From NCBI GenBank assembly GCA_036345935.2, contig JADWOT020000746.1, forward strand, positions 1 through 64,000: DNA of 64,000 nt, in the 5' to 3' direction. Below are positions 13,246 through 26,374 of the stretch, piece after piece (the first letter of the stretch is position 1; each line of letters starts with the position of its first letter). The stretch is from Taenia hydatigena. Taxonomy: Eukaryota; Platyhelminthes; Cestoda; Cyclophyllidea; Taeniidae. The notes under the pieces were generated by a model. It was given only the letters and a program-made list of their open reading frames with translations, did no database searches and was not told the origin of the DNA. The position numbers and the translations under genes are program-made.

Positions 13246-15449
13246 GAACCGTCGAATACCGCTGGAATAAAATATGCTTAAAGAACAATATTTGAAGGAA
13301 AACCGCATCAATAAAGGCAATCGCTCTATCCCAAAGGCAACAATCAGAGTCTTCCCAGTCAATGCACCAAGCTCGTGTTATTAGACATTGTGTGTATTGC
13401 GGTGACAAACTTTGCCCAAACTTTGCGATGCCCTCCACTGTCCGTGGTTGTTCCGTACCTTCGCAAGAGTGCCATGTGGCGCGTCCGTAGTCACTCTGTT
13501 TGCTTACAACCAGCTTGGCTTTTGCTTACTAGTTTTCGTTCTCGACCAATTTACCGCTACTTCTGTGAATAATTTTCAGAGTTTGCAAAAGCCAAGCATA
13601 CTGAAGTTGATGCATTAAGCTTAGAATTCTTTCCTTATTAGGTGATGAATGGCTTAAATCCCCCCCACATTAGCATTTTTTGCTAAAGACTAACATGAAA
13701 AGATAATAATTTGCATCGTTGCCAATGATTAAGGAAGAGCTCACACTAAATAAGGGTAAGTTAACATACAGTTGGTTTAAAAGTGGAAGTGGTTTGAGAA
13801 CTTAATGAAGGCATTTTTGACATTCAAATATGATTGACCGGAGGGGCCAGTCATGCGAAGTAGACAGAACGAAAATGCCTTGTGACTTCTTTTTAGCTAA
13901 CTTCAGTCTCCACTCTTACTGCCATTTTCGAAATCCTTGCACTCCACTTTGTTACAGCACTTTACCGGAGAAGCCATCTGTGTACTTGTCGCGTGATTCT
14001 GGTGGTGTCATACGTAATTACACGTTGTCACAAAATAATCACACAAGTGTGCAGTGGGTGATCATGCATCAAGTGATGGGAAATAATTGGTACGAGCTAA
14101 CAATTGAGGTGGCCTTTGAATGTGATTTGGACCTAAAGGACCAAAATTTTGTGACGCTTTCTTGCCATCATTGGTTTGCGTTTGCATGAAAACCTACTGA
14201 CCAATCTAGTGGTCCCTCTATGGGCCTCTGAAGTGCATGGTTTGTGAGCAGTAAATAAATCGGAATGCCACCTAGTCGTATAACGGATCTAGTCGTGTCT
14301 CGTCTGCTATTCGACATGTTTGAGAAGAAGTGCGAGTACATTCAGAGGAACTTTTTGATGAGCTAATGATAAGCATTTTTTGTGCTGGTAATAACTTCCG
14401 CCGTCCCTAAGCCATTTAACAAAATAGTCGTCGACGTTATGTGCAGCCTTCAGCTGGCTGACGAATTCGCACATTTTTCATCAATCTACAGGAATGACAA
14501 GTGCTCCACCATCCGGCATGCCTTTAAAGCCACGTTATTCGCCACTGAGTTGTTCAAAATGGTGATTAGCGTTACAAGCGTTGCCTAATATCGATTGTAT
14601 AGTTGTCGCAACAAGCTTGGCTGCTGACAACAAGCGAGTAGTATAAAATGGATGGACGGATGGATGATTCAATGGGTAGCTGATAAAGGACTATATAATT
14701 AATACGAGATTCGCTTGAACTTCAGTTATCATAAGCTGTTTTAACACACACTTGATAAGTGGATAAAGGCAAAGAAATGGAGGCGTCTTGCATACATGAA
14801 ATTGATTGAGGTAGGTAGAGAAGCCTTTACATGATTATCTCCTCTGGTCATCCTTAACAACGCAGATGGGCATGTGGCTGGGAACAGGTGCATAAATATC
14901 CTGCAGAAGAGCGCAGACGAAAGCCAATTCATTGCCTTATCTCTTGTCTACTTGTTTTGTAGTGCATAGTATGGACGTTGACCACAAAGTATAGTTGTGT
15001 CACTTCCTGAGGACATTTCTGAGCCTTATAGTCAGCGCACTAAAGGTCTCAAAGCATAGTAACGAGGTCAACGCAAACTCACTCTTTGTTTGGCTGCCAT
15101 TGCACGTCATAGCTCAAAATTCTACTGATCACGAGAAGGAAAAGCAATATGTGGAATGCACGTAGAATTATATAAAAGAGCCAATGTAGAATCAGCAGAT
15201 TATCATTGCTGTTTACGTATTTATATCTTGCCGGTATATCAAGTCGACTTCGAATGCGTAGTAGTAGTAGGTGCTTGGGGTAGGTGGATTGGAGGGAAGT
15301 AAAAGAAGTAGGTACTGGATTGCCTGCTACCACTACTACTCGAGGAGTGCAAGTACGAGAAGTTAAGTGGCATGTCCAGCGTGCAGGAAAAAGAAACACA
15401 AATTGAGGAACAAGGTTAAAATTCTGTGGGAGAAAAAGGCAATTAAAAA

Positions 15450-18400
15450 GGAAAAGTAAGAAGGCAAATAAATGGAAGAAAGGGAGGTGTGAGCAGCACA
15501 GGATGCCTGGTCAAGGAAAAGTTATGTGTAGGGCCTGTCTAACTGCCTGTCTTGGTTTTCTATCTGTTGAGGAGAAGGACTTTATCTCGCTGCTAGCTGG
15601 TGCGTGTGTGATAATGAAGGAGGGGAAATAGGCTTGATAAATGAGGAACAGAAGGTGAAAAGTCTTCTGCGGTGAATACATGGATAAATGGAGGAAAGAA
15701 AGGGTAAGAAAGAAGGGTGAAAAAAGGGAGGAGGAAGAGAACAAGATGCTCACGACAAGAAACCGAAAGTAGTAGTGAATGAATGCGTTACATTAAAGGC
15801 GAGTGTGTGTCTGTGTCAATGAAGTGGGAGCGTAGAGGTAGAGGAAGGTAAGGAAAGGGAGGAAGAGGTAATTCCGGATGCTGGGATAGAGGGGAAACGG
15901 CAGAAATGTGATAGGGATATGAAACGGCGTAGAAGAAAAAATACGCTAACAATAAATGAAAGAAGGAAGAAAGGTGGATAAACGATCGTTAGTCATCTAT
16001 GAAAGACATTACAAAGGAGGCTATAAGAAAAAAAAGAAAGAACCAGAAGAAAGAAAATGTTATGCACATAATGGATTTAGGTGGGAGGGTGGAATAGAGG
16101 TAAGGAAAAGTGAAAAATTAGGTGTGTCACATACATGCAACGGTAGGAAAAAACGATAAAAGTTAAAAAATAGTGGGGGAGCAATTAATTGGTACAGCGG
16201 CACATATGAAGTAGAGATTAGGTGTTAAGCTTATTCCTTCAAAACGTTTTGATTCTTCTTTTTAAAAACGAGATGCATTGAAGGAACGATTTGTGGCAGT
16301 GCGGTGCGGCGCGCAGTACAAAGACAGTAGTGGAAGGTAAAGAAAAAGAAACAAAAACTAAAGGTAAAAGAAGAAGATATGCAAGGAAGGGGAGAAAGAA
16401 GTGACGAAAGAAATAAGGAATATTGATTGCGAGCGGAAGGAAGGTCACTAATCATGATGGTGGCGGGGGAAACAGGCATAGTTAGGATAGCAAACAAATA
16501 AATGAGTTTAACACAAGTAAAAAAAGGAAAGAAAAGGGATTAAAAAGGAAAAAAGAAAGCCTGTAAGGTGGTGGAACTGTGACTGTCAGCGTGTGTCACA
16601 CATATATGACGGTGGGCAGGTAGGTAGGATGAGGTGAAGAACAGTAAAATCGGGGTCAATAAGGCCAAACACATGGCTTATTAAAAAAAGTATTCAAAAG
16701 CTTTCTTGGCAAGTGCTGCTAGATTTCGTTAGAATAGAATTAGTTATAGAAAGGAAAGTCTTGAGGACGGAGAGGAGAGGAGAGAAAGTGGCTGCTTTGC
16801 GTTGCTTGATAGGGCAGTAGTTGGATCTAAAATGACGCCAATTAGCAATCATTTCTCGGTTCTACCGGTATTACTTGCAGCGAAATCCGAACTCAAGAAC
16901 AATGCTTAGGTCACTAAAGTGGAGCTAAATGATATCCGAGGGTACACAATCACGTCATCTGACCTTGAATTAAGGTCTAACCTCCACCCAGGAGTATGCT
17001 GTGACATCATCTGACATTGCCTTGCGTATAATCCCAGCCCCGGCTGCTATTACTACGTAAGTCATACATTCTCATAGTCTCCCACCCATTTGGAGGCCTA
17101 TTATTGCATAATCTTACCTTGAATTGGACCGGAGCTCCATCTAGTGGTCCATTACTACGTAAATTCTGTACCGGATTGAATCGGCATCATTTTAGGGCCT
17201 TTTATATCATTCGTTTGCTAATTTGAAGGTGATCCTATTCTAAATTACCTCAAGATTTTGGAGTGGCCTTTGATTGCGTGACTTTTTGCTTTCACTTTCG
17301 TATCCTTTTCGTTTATTTAGATAGATAATAATTTTATTAATTATTTTTAGCATTTTAGTATTTTGCTTTTAAATTAACCCTCTTTGCTTTGCCAGGCCAT
17401 TCGGCGACCTTGTAGGTGCTGTGCTGGTCGTCTTCGTGCTTGTCAATTTAGGCGCTGTCAAGGAGTGACATGAGTTCCTCCAGCTGTCGTTGCCTTACTT
17501 TGCTTTTTGCAATGTTGTACTTCTTTTGAGCTAACACTTTCAGCCGCATTAATTCAATAAGGTGCATGTTTTGCCCACCACTTTGTCCTTACGTGCTCAA
17601 CACAGTTGTTGTTGGCATTTATTTTCAGGGAACTTGCAATTTTATTGTTAGTGCCGAATGCTGTACTAATGCCTTTCTAATCGTGCAGTTGGTTCTTTTG
17701 TTGGTTTCTTCCTTGGGCACATAAAGTTTATTAATTTGTGTACGTAAATTAGATCTAATTTTCACGGTATCGTAGGAATCGAGACTCGTTAAATCAGACA
17801 TTCTCATTTCGGGGCCTCCGTTGAACCCGCCCAGTTCTCGCATTACTTTTGGAGGCTGGCGCAAATATCTGCCTAATTTCTTGTACCCCTGTACCTTATT
17901 TTTGTCGTTTTGAAAGCCGCTGCTGTAGTTCGTTGTCTGTCGTTACTACGGTTCCTACCTAGTGCGACCAACGTGAATTTGACTAGCAAGGCTTCGTTTG
18001 TGAGGACTGGAAACCTCCTGTATAACCTGTTCTTTTGCGCCTACAGAGACTGTCTTCATTTGTAGTAACTGTCAGATAAAAACCTTCAAGCGCACCTTTG
18101 TTTTCATGTCGCTTTTGGTTTTTTAGATTAATTTATCATTTTTAGTTCTTTACATTTGTTTAAATTGCTGTCTTAGATCGACATTGGCTGTTTCAGTGCA
18201 TTACGTGGCTGTGTTGCACACATGTCATGCCAACAGCACTGTAAAAAAGTTGCACTGTACTTCGGCGGCCATTCTTTGCTCTGTTCTGTTCTGCTGGTTA
18301 GTCGTCGCTGAAGTCGTTAAAATTTGGATACGGCCTATTTGAGTGTTAAGGAGAATGAATTCGCAAACCTACAGTTAACCGTAATCATGTGTGCACTTCC

Positions 18401-19301
18401 ATGTTTAACACATCTTACTGTTTTTAACTTGCCTATTTCGATGGGATTGACGTCTTATATTGCCTGGGATTTCCGGTTAATTGAATTTGCCTAAATAATG
18501 ACAATCGAAAAAAGCTGATTTTGAGGTTAATGTCAAGGTAGTAGGTGTACTCTGCTTAAAGCATTTTCTCTTTACAATATCTTTTTTCGTTGTCTGGTTG
18601 TTTGCGTATGCTACTGTGCTCCGCTGACTTACCGTCACTCGCAGGTGATGCTTGGGCAGATGTCTCCGTCTGCCGCTTGCTTTGACGATTGCTGGTTGCT
18701 TTGTTTTTGAATAGGGAGAGAGTGGTTTGTCTACGTTTACCTACTGCTTGCTTCGTTGCTGTCCTACGTAGTTGGGTGGTTAAGCTCTTAGGCGTCTGTG
18801 CGTGTGTTTGCCGTGCATCTGGTAATAAATTGGGAGGTGGTCCTTTAGCTTGTGTAGTTCTTGTCTTCATTCACTGCTTATGCCAATAGCTGGAGTAGTC
18901 TAGTTGTTCTCAAAATGTTTATGCTATTGCTAGGTGACTGGCCTACGCTTATCTACCGCTTGCCTCGTCGTGATATCCTAAGTAGTTAGTGTGGAGTGTC
19001 GAGTGTGTCCGAGGTGCTTCCAGCAATAAATATAGGGGTGGTTCTCTACCTCGTGTAGTTCTTGAACGATGTTATTCGTGTTACTGAGCTTCGTCGGTTG
19101 TCACTGCGGGCTGTTTAGGTGATTTTGCTAATTCTCTCCGGAGACTGAAAAAACCCATTTATTCATTCATTGCGATGAACAGTGCCACTTATAGTTTCTG
19201 CCTTTAAAAGATAGCAGTCGACTCACATTTGCATACCACTTGCTGTGTTGGTGCCAAAAGCTCTTCTTTTTCTCGCCCTTTATGTACTGCGTGCCAATCA
19301 G
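15450..19301 (-). repeat. Long inverted repeat, right arm (3,852 bp)
   Basis: Reverse complement of 1712-5563 without indels. The outer end at 19301 is a clean sequence junction here (the flank 19302 onward is ordinary sequence), in contrast to the left arm whose outer end abuts an N. The inner end is at 15450 (15449 no longer pairs). ORFs at 15511-15753, 16231-16497, 17625-17864 and 18556-18870 on the minus strand duplicate those of the left arm exactly and show no recognisable domain. Confidence 0.95.
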
Positions 19302-19724
19302 CTTATCTAGCTATCCACCTATACTTCGACCAACTTGCCTGTCCGTCAGTCTCTTGATCCATCAGTCCAGTCCAGTACTACCTACCCTTCTTATTCTTAT
19401 TCTACTTAGCTGTTGTATGAGGTGTGTCCTCGAAATGTATACGCCATCCACCAGTCTACCGTCTTCTCGGACTTCTCGGAAGTGCTGCATTCTCGATAGT
19501 AAGAAATGTTTGGACTTTGGGTTTCCTAAAATAAGCACCTGTGTTCCCCTCCCTCACTTCATTTTTTGTCTTTATTTCCCTAGCTGCCTTCGTGATGGGT
19601 GTTTCTAGTGTTCAGCGCCGCTGCCGCTGCTACTGCTAAAAGCACCTCAGCAGTGGTAGAGTTTGCCTCCACCTCTGGTACCCATATCGATTGGCTTTGA
19701 GTGCTGTGATTACTAAGTCAAGGG
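19302..19724. other. Unique flank right of the inverted repeat
   Basis: Pyrimidine-rich plus strand with a 122-codon open frame at 19240-19608 that begins inside the repeat arm and is composition-driven. No supported gene or repeat. Confidence 0.5.
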
Positions 19725-20156
19725 TCGGAAGCCTAGTCGAGGTATTAAAAACCGTTCCAATGTAAGCATAAGCCCTAGCGATCGATGCACTTTGACCGTC
19801 TCCTGCCTTTGTCTCCCCTTTCCTGCGCCGTTGATTGCTATGCCTCCATCCCCTCCTCACCCTCCCCCGGCAAGCTCACCACCCGCACCCCAGTCACGTA
19901 ATGACGATGTCTCGATGGTCTTTGTGCACTTTAATCCGTCGAGTAGTCTCACTTAGTAGTAGTTGCATCGTTTACGCTACCCGCAGCCTTAAACTACTAA
20001 CAGAAACCTCAAACTTAGCCCCCTTCCATCGCATTTTGTAGCTTCAAATACAAACAATAGTTTTGCTAACAATGATCTGGTGGTAAGAAAGACACGCCTT
20101 ATGCAACGGCAAAAGTAGTACCGATCAGGAAAATGGAAAATGTAATGTAGATGTCT
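19725..20156 (-). pseudogene. Decayed copy of the 50-kb ORF end and its 3' region
   Basis: Reverse complement matches about 50110-50565, roughly 80% identical. From the right end (20156) it carries the last ~110 bp of the ORF found intact at 49921-50223, including the region of its stop codon (landmark GCTAACAATGATCTG), followed by about 300 bp of the downstream non-coding region (landmarks CACCCGCACCCCAGTCAC and ATGTAAGCATAAGCC). The frame is not preserved. It is separated from the second fragment (20355-20690) by a copy of the 13053-13245 repeat. Confidence 0.7.
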
Positions 20157-20345
20157 ACATCCACGCATAAGACAGTCAGTCGAGTTTTGTTAGCACACTC
20201 AGCATGCGTAGCCTATTCCGCAACTGGCGCAGATGCCATAATGCGGACCAAATGAACTCGTTTGGTCAAAAATAGAACTAGTAAATGGAAAGAAATGAGC
20301 TACCTACTTATATTTACTTCACCAAAGTTAGAATGGATGAGGTGA
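20157..20345 (-). repeat. Copy of the 13053-13245 repeat, inverted
   Basis: Reverse complement of 13053-13245 at roughly 85%, with shared unbroken motifs such as GCGGAATAGGCTACGCATG. It lies exactly between two fragments of the same decayed ORF copy (19725-20156 and 20355-20690). Part of the ORF end is present on both sides, so this is either an insertion with partial duplication or two separate truncated ORF copies. Confidence 0.7.
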
Positions 20346-20354
20346 CATTGTTAA

Positions 20355-20690
20355 AACTAGTTTTTTTAACAATAATCTGTTGACAAAAATACACACCGTA
20401 AGTAATATCAAAAAGTAGTTCTGATCAGGGAAATAAAAACCGTGATGCAGCCATCCAAGGATAATCAGGAAGAGAGCCGAAATCAGGCAAATAAGGAACA
20501 CTGGCATGCCACCTTATCCAAAAAACAACCTAAGTGTCGCATTTGAGAGCAGGACGCCTTATTCAGCATCGGAAGCAGTGACTGCACTCGTGTCTTTGCC
20601 CTCTGTCTCTGTATTGCTCCCATCATCGCGATGAATGGCACTGATAGAGAATACGACCATAGCGAAAGGGTCCGCATCCTCTCAGTGCTA
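20355..20690 (-). pseudogene. Decayed copy of the 49921-50223 ORF
   Basis: On the minus strand the sequence follows the 50-kb ORF over nearly its whole length: a D-x-G-S start region, a conserved TSAVT-x-S block, an LLxNAT block, GMPV, and the terminal segment with GTCAACAGAT. The frame is broken: an in-frame TAA follows the TSAVT block and further frameshifts follow. Similarity fades at about 20690, close to where the intact copy has its splice-acceptor-like site, so the copy may derive from the exon alone. This is not certain. Confidence 0.7.
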
Positions 20691-23600
20691 CACTTCCGTG
20701 CCTATTACGAGGTCTCATTCGGCGAAGTGGTAGTAGATATCCATTCAGTAACCACCATGCAGACGGCGCCTACACATGCATCATTTCCCAATGGACGTGT
20801 GCTCGTCATGGCATGGCTTAGTCCGCTTGCAGGGTGATAACGATGCCACACTGCTTGGTATAGGTAGGTTCAATCGTTTCACGAAAACGCGCACGCATCG
20901 ACAAGCGCCTGTTCCTGAAAGAGAAAGCATAATTATACTCCTCCCCTGTAACGACAGTCTCACAAAAATATTCAAAATGGGCACGCAAAATCACGACTGT
21001 ATACAGGGGCTACCAACTCAACCTTGACTTTAAATGATCTCCTTTTACTGTAATGGCATGCATTCGACAATCCTCTGACACATTTACACATTGACAAAAA
21101 TACAAACAAGCGAAGACGTTGAATCAGCCGGTTTTCAGTGCTATCTTCAATCTTAAAGAAGAAGACACTCTTTTTTGGCGATGGCTGGCCCGCAACCGCT
21201 GGTAAAAATAGCTAGACGCGCAATCAAGCGCACCAACCACAAATTCGGTCACGAAGTTGGAAGCATCAGCGAAGCGTTTAATAAAAATTAAAAGGTGATA
21301 CAGAGATGTTCTAAAAAACTATCATCTAAAATAAAAGCTGCACTAAATCGCAAGCAAAAGTACGTTTCGGTAGACTTTGTAAACCAACATTGCGGCCATT
21401 AAAATTTAAAGGGAATTGAAACATACAACTACATAATTGCAGCCAATTTGTGCTGTATTTAAATTACGCCTAATTCGATGCTATAAATTAGGGCTGAGTG
21501 CAGCTGCTGTCAGTGAAAGAGCCTCTTCCGATGCCCAGGATTTTAGCCAAATTCACCAGATCGGATGCCATGCGCAGTGATGCAGCCCATGCTCGCAGAT
21601 GTTGGCCAGACGACGATTACCTTGAGAGCCTTTGTGAGGAAATGCCGAAAAGTAGAAAGGAAACTTCTGCCTTATCAGAGCAATGCTGGCGGCGGAAAAC
21701 ACCTATGAAGGTGGCAATGAAGACAGTCATTTAAAGTGTACGAAAGACATTGTGCCTCGTCATTTAGCTCTTCTTTGGACTTGTTGTCACCAATGCCAGT
21801 GAAATGACGCATCGAATGAGTCTATCACTGGCTTCAGACCCGCCTTAAATGTGACGAAAGGTGTGCGTGAGGCGCCTGCCTAGTAAGTTCATGCGAATCG
21901 TTTATTTGTTGCAACTGGCTTTGCTCCGCATAACCCAGTGCATCAAAAACCACCTGCTCTTTGCCACTGCTCCACCTGCTTGCAATAATGACGAACTACA
22001 AGCAAAGCGATGGAAGATTCATAACGGTGTCATGCGAAGAACGGAAAAAAGATTACTTTTGGCTTAAAACGCGTGATTATGAAGGCGTATAGGTGAGCAG
22101 TACTTAAAAATCCACCCTCATTTTCGGCCAATTGCTGTCAGTGTCATGTCCTAGTGCTGATACGATTGCTACAGCCGTCAGGTAAGGTGTCTCGTGTTAC
22201 GACATTAGTGTTGTTGGTAAAATGGTGCGGTGTGTGACGAGGTGAAGTGGGGATGTGAATCTGCCAATGGGATAGTAGACTAGGGTAAAAGTGAAGCGAC
22301 CTACCTTAGTGCTTTCAACCGTGACGAAAAGGTGTGCAGCAGAATGGGTTGGGATTATGTTCGCATAAAGTTCAGGCGGCAACGAACGCTCCCATTCCAA
22401 ACGAATCCCTACCAATTCTTCTTATAGCCGACGAGCCCTTTCAGGATAAGATTATCTAATTAAAATTTTTGTTGATTATGTTCCTTTTAGATCACTAATT
22501 CAAGCATCGTACTACAATTGTAAGCAGAAATTAATTTTAGAGCAAATGGCATTAAATCGCAAATTCAACTTCCTTTGCTTGAGTTACATCGCGTGCAATT
22601 TAGGGCAATAGCGAGGAGCATGACCTTACGAATTTAGCAGTTTTTGACACTTGCAACTCTACTTTACATTCGGCCTCACATTTTATTTGCTTGCGAGAAG
22701 AATTCAAAAGTAGCAGGAGAGAGCAGGCATACAAACAGCATCAACCCATTGCGGCATGTCACGCGATGCTACCCTTTGATGTACAATACTGATTTGTGGC
22801 TTTTGTGAAGACGCCTCTCTCTGGTCCCTAACACATACAGACATAATGGTTTGGCGGATAAGGCATCAAAAAATAACTTGTGACTACATTTCTGCGTAGG
22901 CATATATATTCACAAAACTAAGGTGGAAAGACGAAAATTATACGCTAATTTGTGATCACCATCCCTTGTCCTCGACTTACTTTTAGTGACGAAGTTGTGA
23001 AAGTAGGGCGAGTGGACAAGGATGGTTCTGCAATCAAAGAGCCGTAATTTTTGGATAAAAACATAACGTTCATTTACTATTTTTAAATCTCTTTTAATTT
23101 CTTTTTGTGATTAGGAAGGGAATCTGATGCTAATCAACCTCAGTTTCACGCAATCTGCGGTACTGGCTAATCTTTGCAATTATGAGGAACCAAGTCCCAG
23201 TGTCTTTGCCGACGCAGATGACAGCACGACGACAGCTGTGGTCTGAAACGGGCTTCTGACTTACAAGGCCAAAGATCATATCTCATCGCGTCGATGTATT
23301 CCTTTCAGAGTACGCTAGTATTAGTGAACCTTTTGATTCCCTCCTTTCTTCTCCTCCTCTGCGTGTTCTATGATATAATTGATATTGAGCCAAAATAGGA
23401 AAGCACATGGAAAAGTGACGTCTGCTCAAAAGGAGGACTGCTGTGCAAATCGACACCGGCAGACGCCACGCGCAAACGATCAATTCGCGCACATGTCAAA
23501 TGCGAAGACGTCAATCACAAACTCAACTGCCAGACGTGCTTACGTACGCATTTCAAAGCCTTTTACCAATCACCTTGCTTCTCCGCCTTATCCTTGCTTC

Positions 23601-24863
23601 CATCACCCGGTTCATCGCCAGCGTCTTCACCTCCTTTTGGTTCGTTTTCCTCGCCTCCGCTTTCCTTCTCATCCTCTACTTTTGCCTCTGACTTCACCCC
23701 GCTCTCCTTACTCTCTTCGCCTTTAACCGTAGCGAAGACGTCAAGGAACCAAAGTAGTTAGGGGTAAGTTGTGCTATTATCCATTCCTCCTCCTCCTACT
23801 ACTACTTCTCTTCCTTCCTCTAGTCCATCTTACCCTTTTCTTTTCTACTGCATTAGCATGCTGTAATTCAAAATTTTGCTAACAGGTATGCCAGTACAAT
23901 GTACACCTCAAGGTAAAAAACGAGAGGCAAATGGTTAAAGCGTGCTATTAAGTAAGAATGCATTTTGTCACCACAAAGTCAAGTCCTTCCTGTCGCATTT
24001 AGCAGCGTGTCTATAGGAGCAGGTAGATAAAAGCAAATAGAAGTAGTAGGAAGCGGAAGCCAAATAGACAGCAATGACATTTGTCTACATCTTTCTTCTT
24101 CTCAACCTCCTTTTCCTCTCCTCATCCACGCATTCCTTCTTCCACTTTAGTTTAACAAACGCGTTACTTCGCCACCATCTACCAGGTACATTTGCTACCC
24201 TTGCCTTCTCTGATGCGAAGAAAGAACTCGCGTAGATGCATAATTAGAGAGAGCCATCAGGAAGTTGCCCTCGTCAGCTCTATAGCAAAGTTTAGGGGTA
24301 AGTCGCCAATTCCCTTCATGCAGATGTGCCTTTAACGCTTTGTTCATCTCATTTCCATTGTCCCTCTCGCACGTGATTGCAAATGGCCTAATGAACAGCA
24401 GGAGTAGGAGCAGAATCAGGAGCAGATGTAGTGAAACAGAAGCAGGGTAGAACCCTGGGCAAAACTAGGCCTAGCTAAGCCAGACTATACTAGAATTATT
24501 CAAATGCGGGTAGTGTAGCCACATATGCATGATTATGACAGTCCGAATCCACCTAGTGCAACTGCAGGCTACATGCGATGGAGATTTTCTCTTCTACCTG
24601 GCAGGTATTAGGGACCAATGTACACATGCGGCAAGAAGGTCTGGCGACGTTTTTGAGATGGTAAAGCGGGGACCCTCTTGCCTCCGCTCACATGCCTCAC
24701 TCTAATCCATTTTCATCGAGTCACTTCTTCTTGTTTATCTCCCACTTCACTCCATGCGCGCTTAAGTACCGCGTCTTGCATTATGTCTTATTGCTTACGC
24801 TTCATTTGTTCAAGTCCCAGCAGACAGAGGAAAGAGTGCTGCCTGCAAATAGTACTCCATTGG
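20691..24863. other. Mostly unique non-coding sequence
   Basis: No supported gene. Short ORFs up to 115 codons (23379-23726) overlap pyrimidine-rich DNA at 23540-23860 that inflates open frames. At 22292-22415 on the minus strand a short open stretch ends in a donor-like AAG|GTAGGT, but it is too short to call. Purine/pyrimidine patches occur at 23780-23860 and 24090-24150. Confidence 0.5.
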
Positions 24864-25129
24864 CAACAATGGTTAACTGATCCCGAGAAAAGTCTTCAGA
24901 ACTTCTTCTCACAGGACCATTGCCTTATTTACTTACATCTGCAGCTTCCAGACGTCAATACGCTGGCATTGGCTACAACAAAAATAACAATGATGATAAA
25001 TATGTGTGGAGCTTACTCAATTATTAACAGGTATACGTGAACCTACAAGATCTGGGTCCCTCAATGAAGCCCAATGAAACTGCAACAAGCATTTGAATGG
25101 CTGCAACGTAATTCATTATATTTACACGA
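24864..25129 (+). repeat. 266-bp dispersed repeat, copy 2
   Basis: Gapless match to 7089-7354 (about 86%). The terminal palindrome of copy 1 is degraded here (CAAGCATT-TG-AATGGCTG) but the two changes are compensatory in position (C to G on one side, T to C on the other), leaving most of the stem. Flanks are unrelated to those of copy 1. Confidence 0.8.
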
Positions 25130-26374
25130 CCGTCTGTTGCTTTGGTACAATCATCGTGTGATCTACAAGACACAAACCTAGCTTGAGCGTTGAGGACTGT
25201 ATCATCGGAACCTAAACATTATCAGATATTCTGCTTCCGCTGTGACCCAAGGTGATGCCACATGTATCCACCGATCTAATATAGGATTCTATTCCACTAA
25301 GCATCAGTGAATCATTAACTTATCGCATCCAATGGTAGTGTTTAGGAAGAATCTTGATTTCCAGACGAAGAGCTCGTCTTACCCTCAGTGCATGAACAAG
25401 CACATTTGTGTCGAGTGGCAGCAGTTAGCTGTCCTGCTCCCTAAAGCGCTCATAGACGCAAATCATCTTTGCCTTTTACAGCTAGCCATCTGATATGGAT
25501 TGGGAAGAATTCGCAAGTGTCAGTGTATTTTAGAGGGCTACAACAATATTTTACAAATAAACGAGTCCAAATACCACGCTCTTGTAAATCTCGAAATTCT
25601 CAGATATGCTGAAATATTGGTAAAATTGCAGATATCATTGCTACAAAGTAAGGGTGAATGTGCTTGCTTTACAAAATGTAGTAGTTACACGTGCAAATGC
25701 ACGTCACTTGGATCAGCACAATGAGCAAATTTGAGTACGGTCACTTGCATCACCCCCAGAAATTTGACTCCAAATCCGAAGCAGATAATTTTTCAGGAAG
25801 AGCGTACTTCACAATTTTTAGATGCAAACAGATATTTCCATTTTGGTGAGTTATGAGGCGCATAGAGTGACGCACCCAATTCACACGTTTAATTTAGATT
25901 AACACACACATCAATGGGAATATACATGACATTGTAGATCGTTCTTCTCTTTCCTCCTCTTCCCTTCTCCCACCCTTACCAAAAGGAGAAAGTTGGTTGC
26001 CTCTAGACACTTATGCTATTATAAGGTAGGACGAAGGTGTCTCGGACTCTGGAGTGCAATCCCGTTGGTCCGCGATCAGATTAAAATTGTCCTCCCGCCT
26101 CTTGCCTACAAACGCAATTAAGGAACATAAATATTACAATCATATTTGAGTAACTCAGATTCGTTGCATTAAACATGAGGCATTGAGCTTTGCGTAAATA
26201 GTTCTAAAGCTGTAAATTTGTCAATTTTTAATCGACTCCATATACACTACGCCCACCTACACTAACTCAACGCTCGACACATCCATCCAAGGGGCTGAGC
26301 ACGCAGATTCAAGCACTCGCCATGATGCGTAGTTGGTTGAGGAAAGTTTGTTCTCAGCGCCTGTGTTGCGGGTA
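25130..26374. other. Unique non-coding sequence
   Basis: Nothing supportable beyond short ORFs (longest about 74 codons at 25500-25724). At about 25960-25990 a pyrimidine-rich block is followed by AAAAGGAGAAAG. This segment borders the ORF-bearing element that begins at about 26375. Confidence 0.5.

Larger units (their letters stand above)
5564..15449. other. Spacer between the inverted-repeat arms
   Basis: 9,886 bp of mostly unique, moderately AT-rich DNA. It contains the 266-bp dispersed repeat at 7089-7354, a possible minus-strand exon pair at 8841-9492, and members of a degenerate repeat family at 12400-13245. At 15243-15343 GTA-triplet and TAC-triplet runs can pair as an imperfect hairpin next to the right arm. 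The rest (5564-7088, 7355-8840, 9493-12399, 13246-15449) holds only short unsupported ORFs, the longest being 13830-14189 (119 codons, plus strand, no recognisable motif). Confidence 0.6.
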
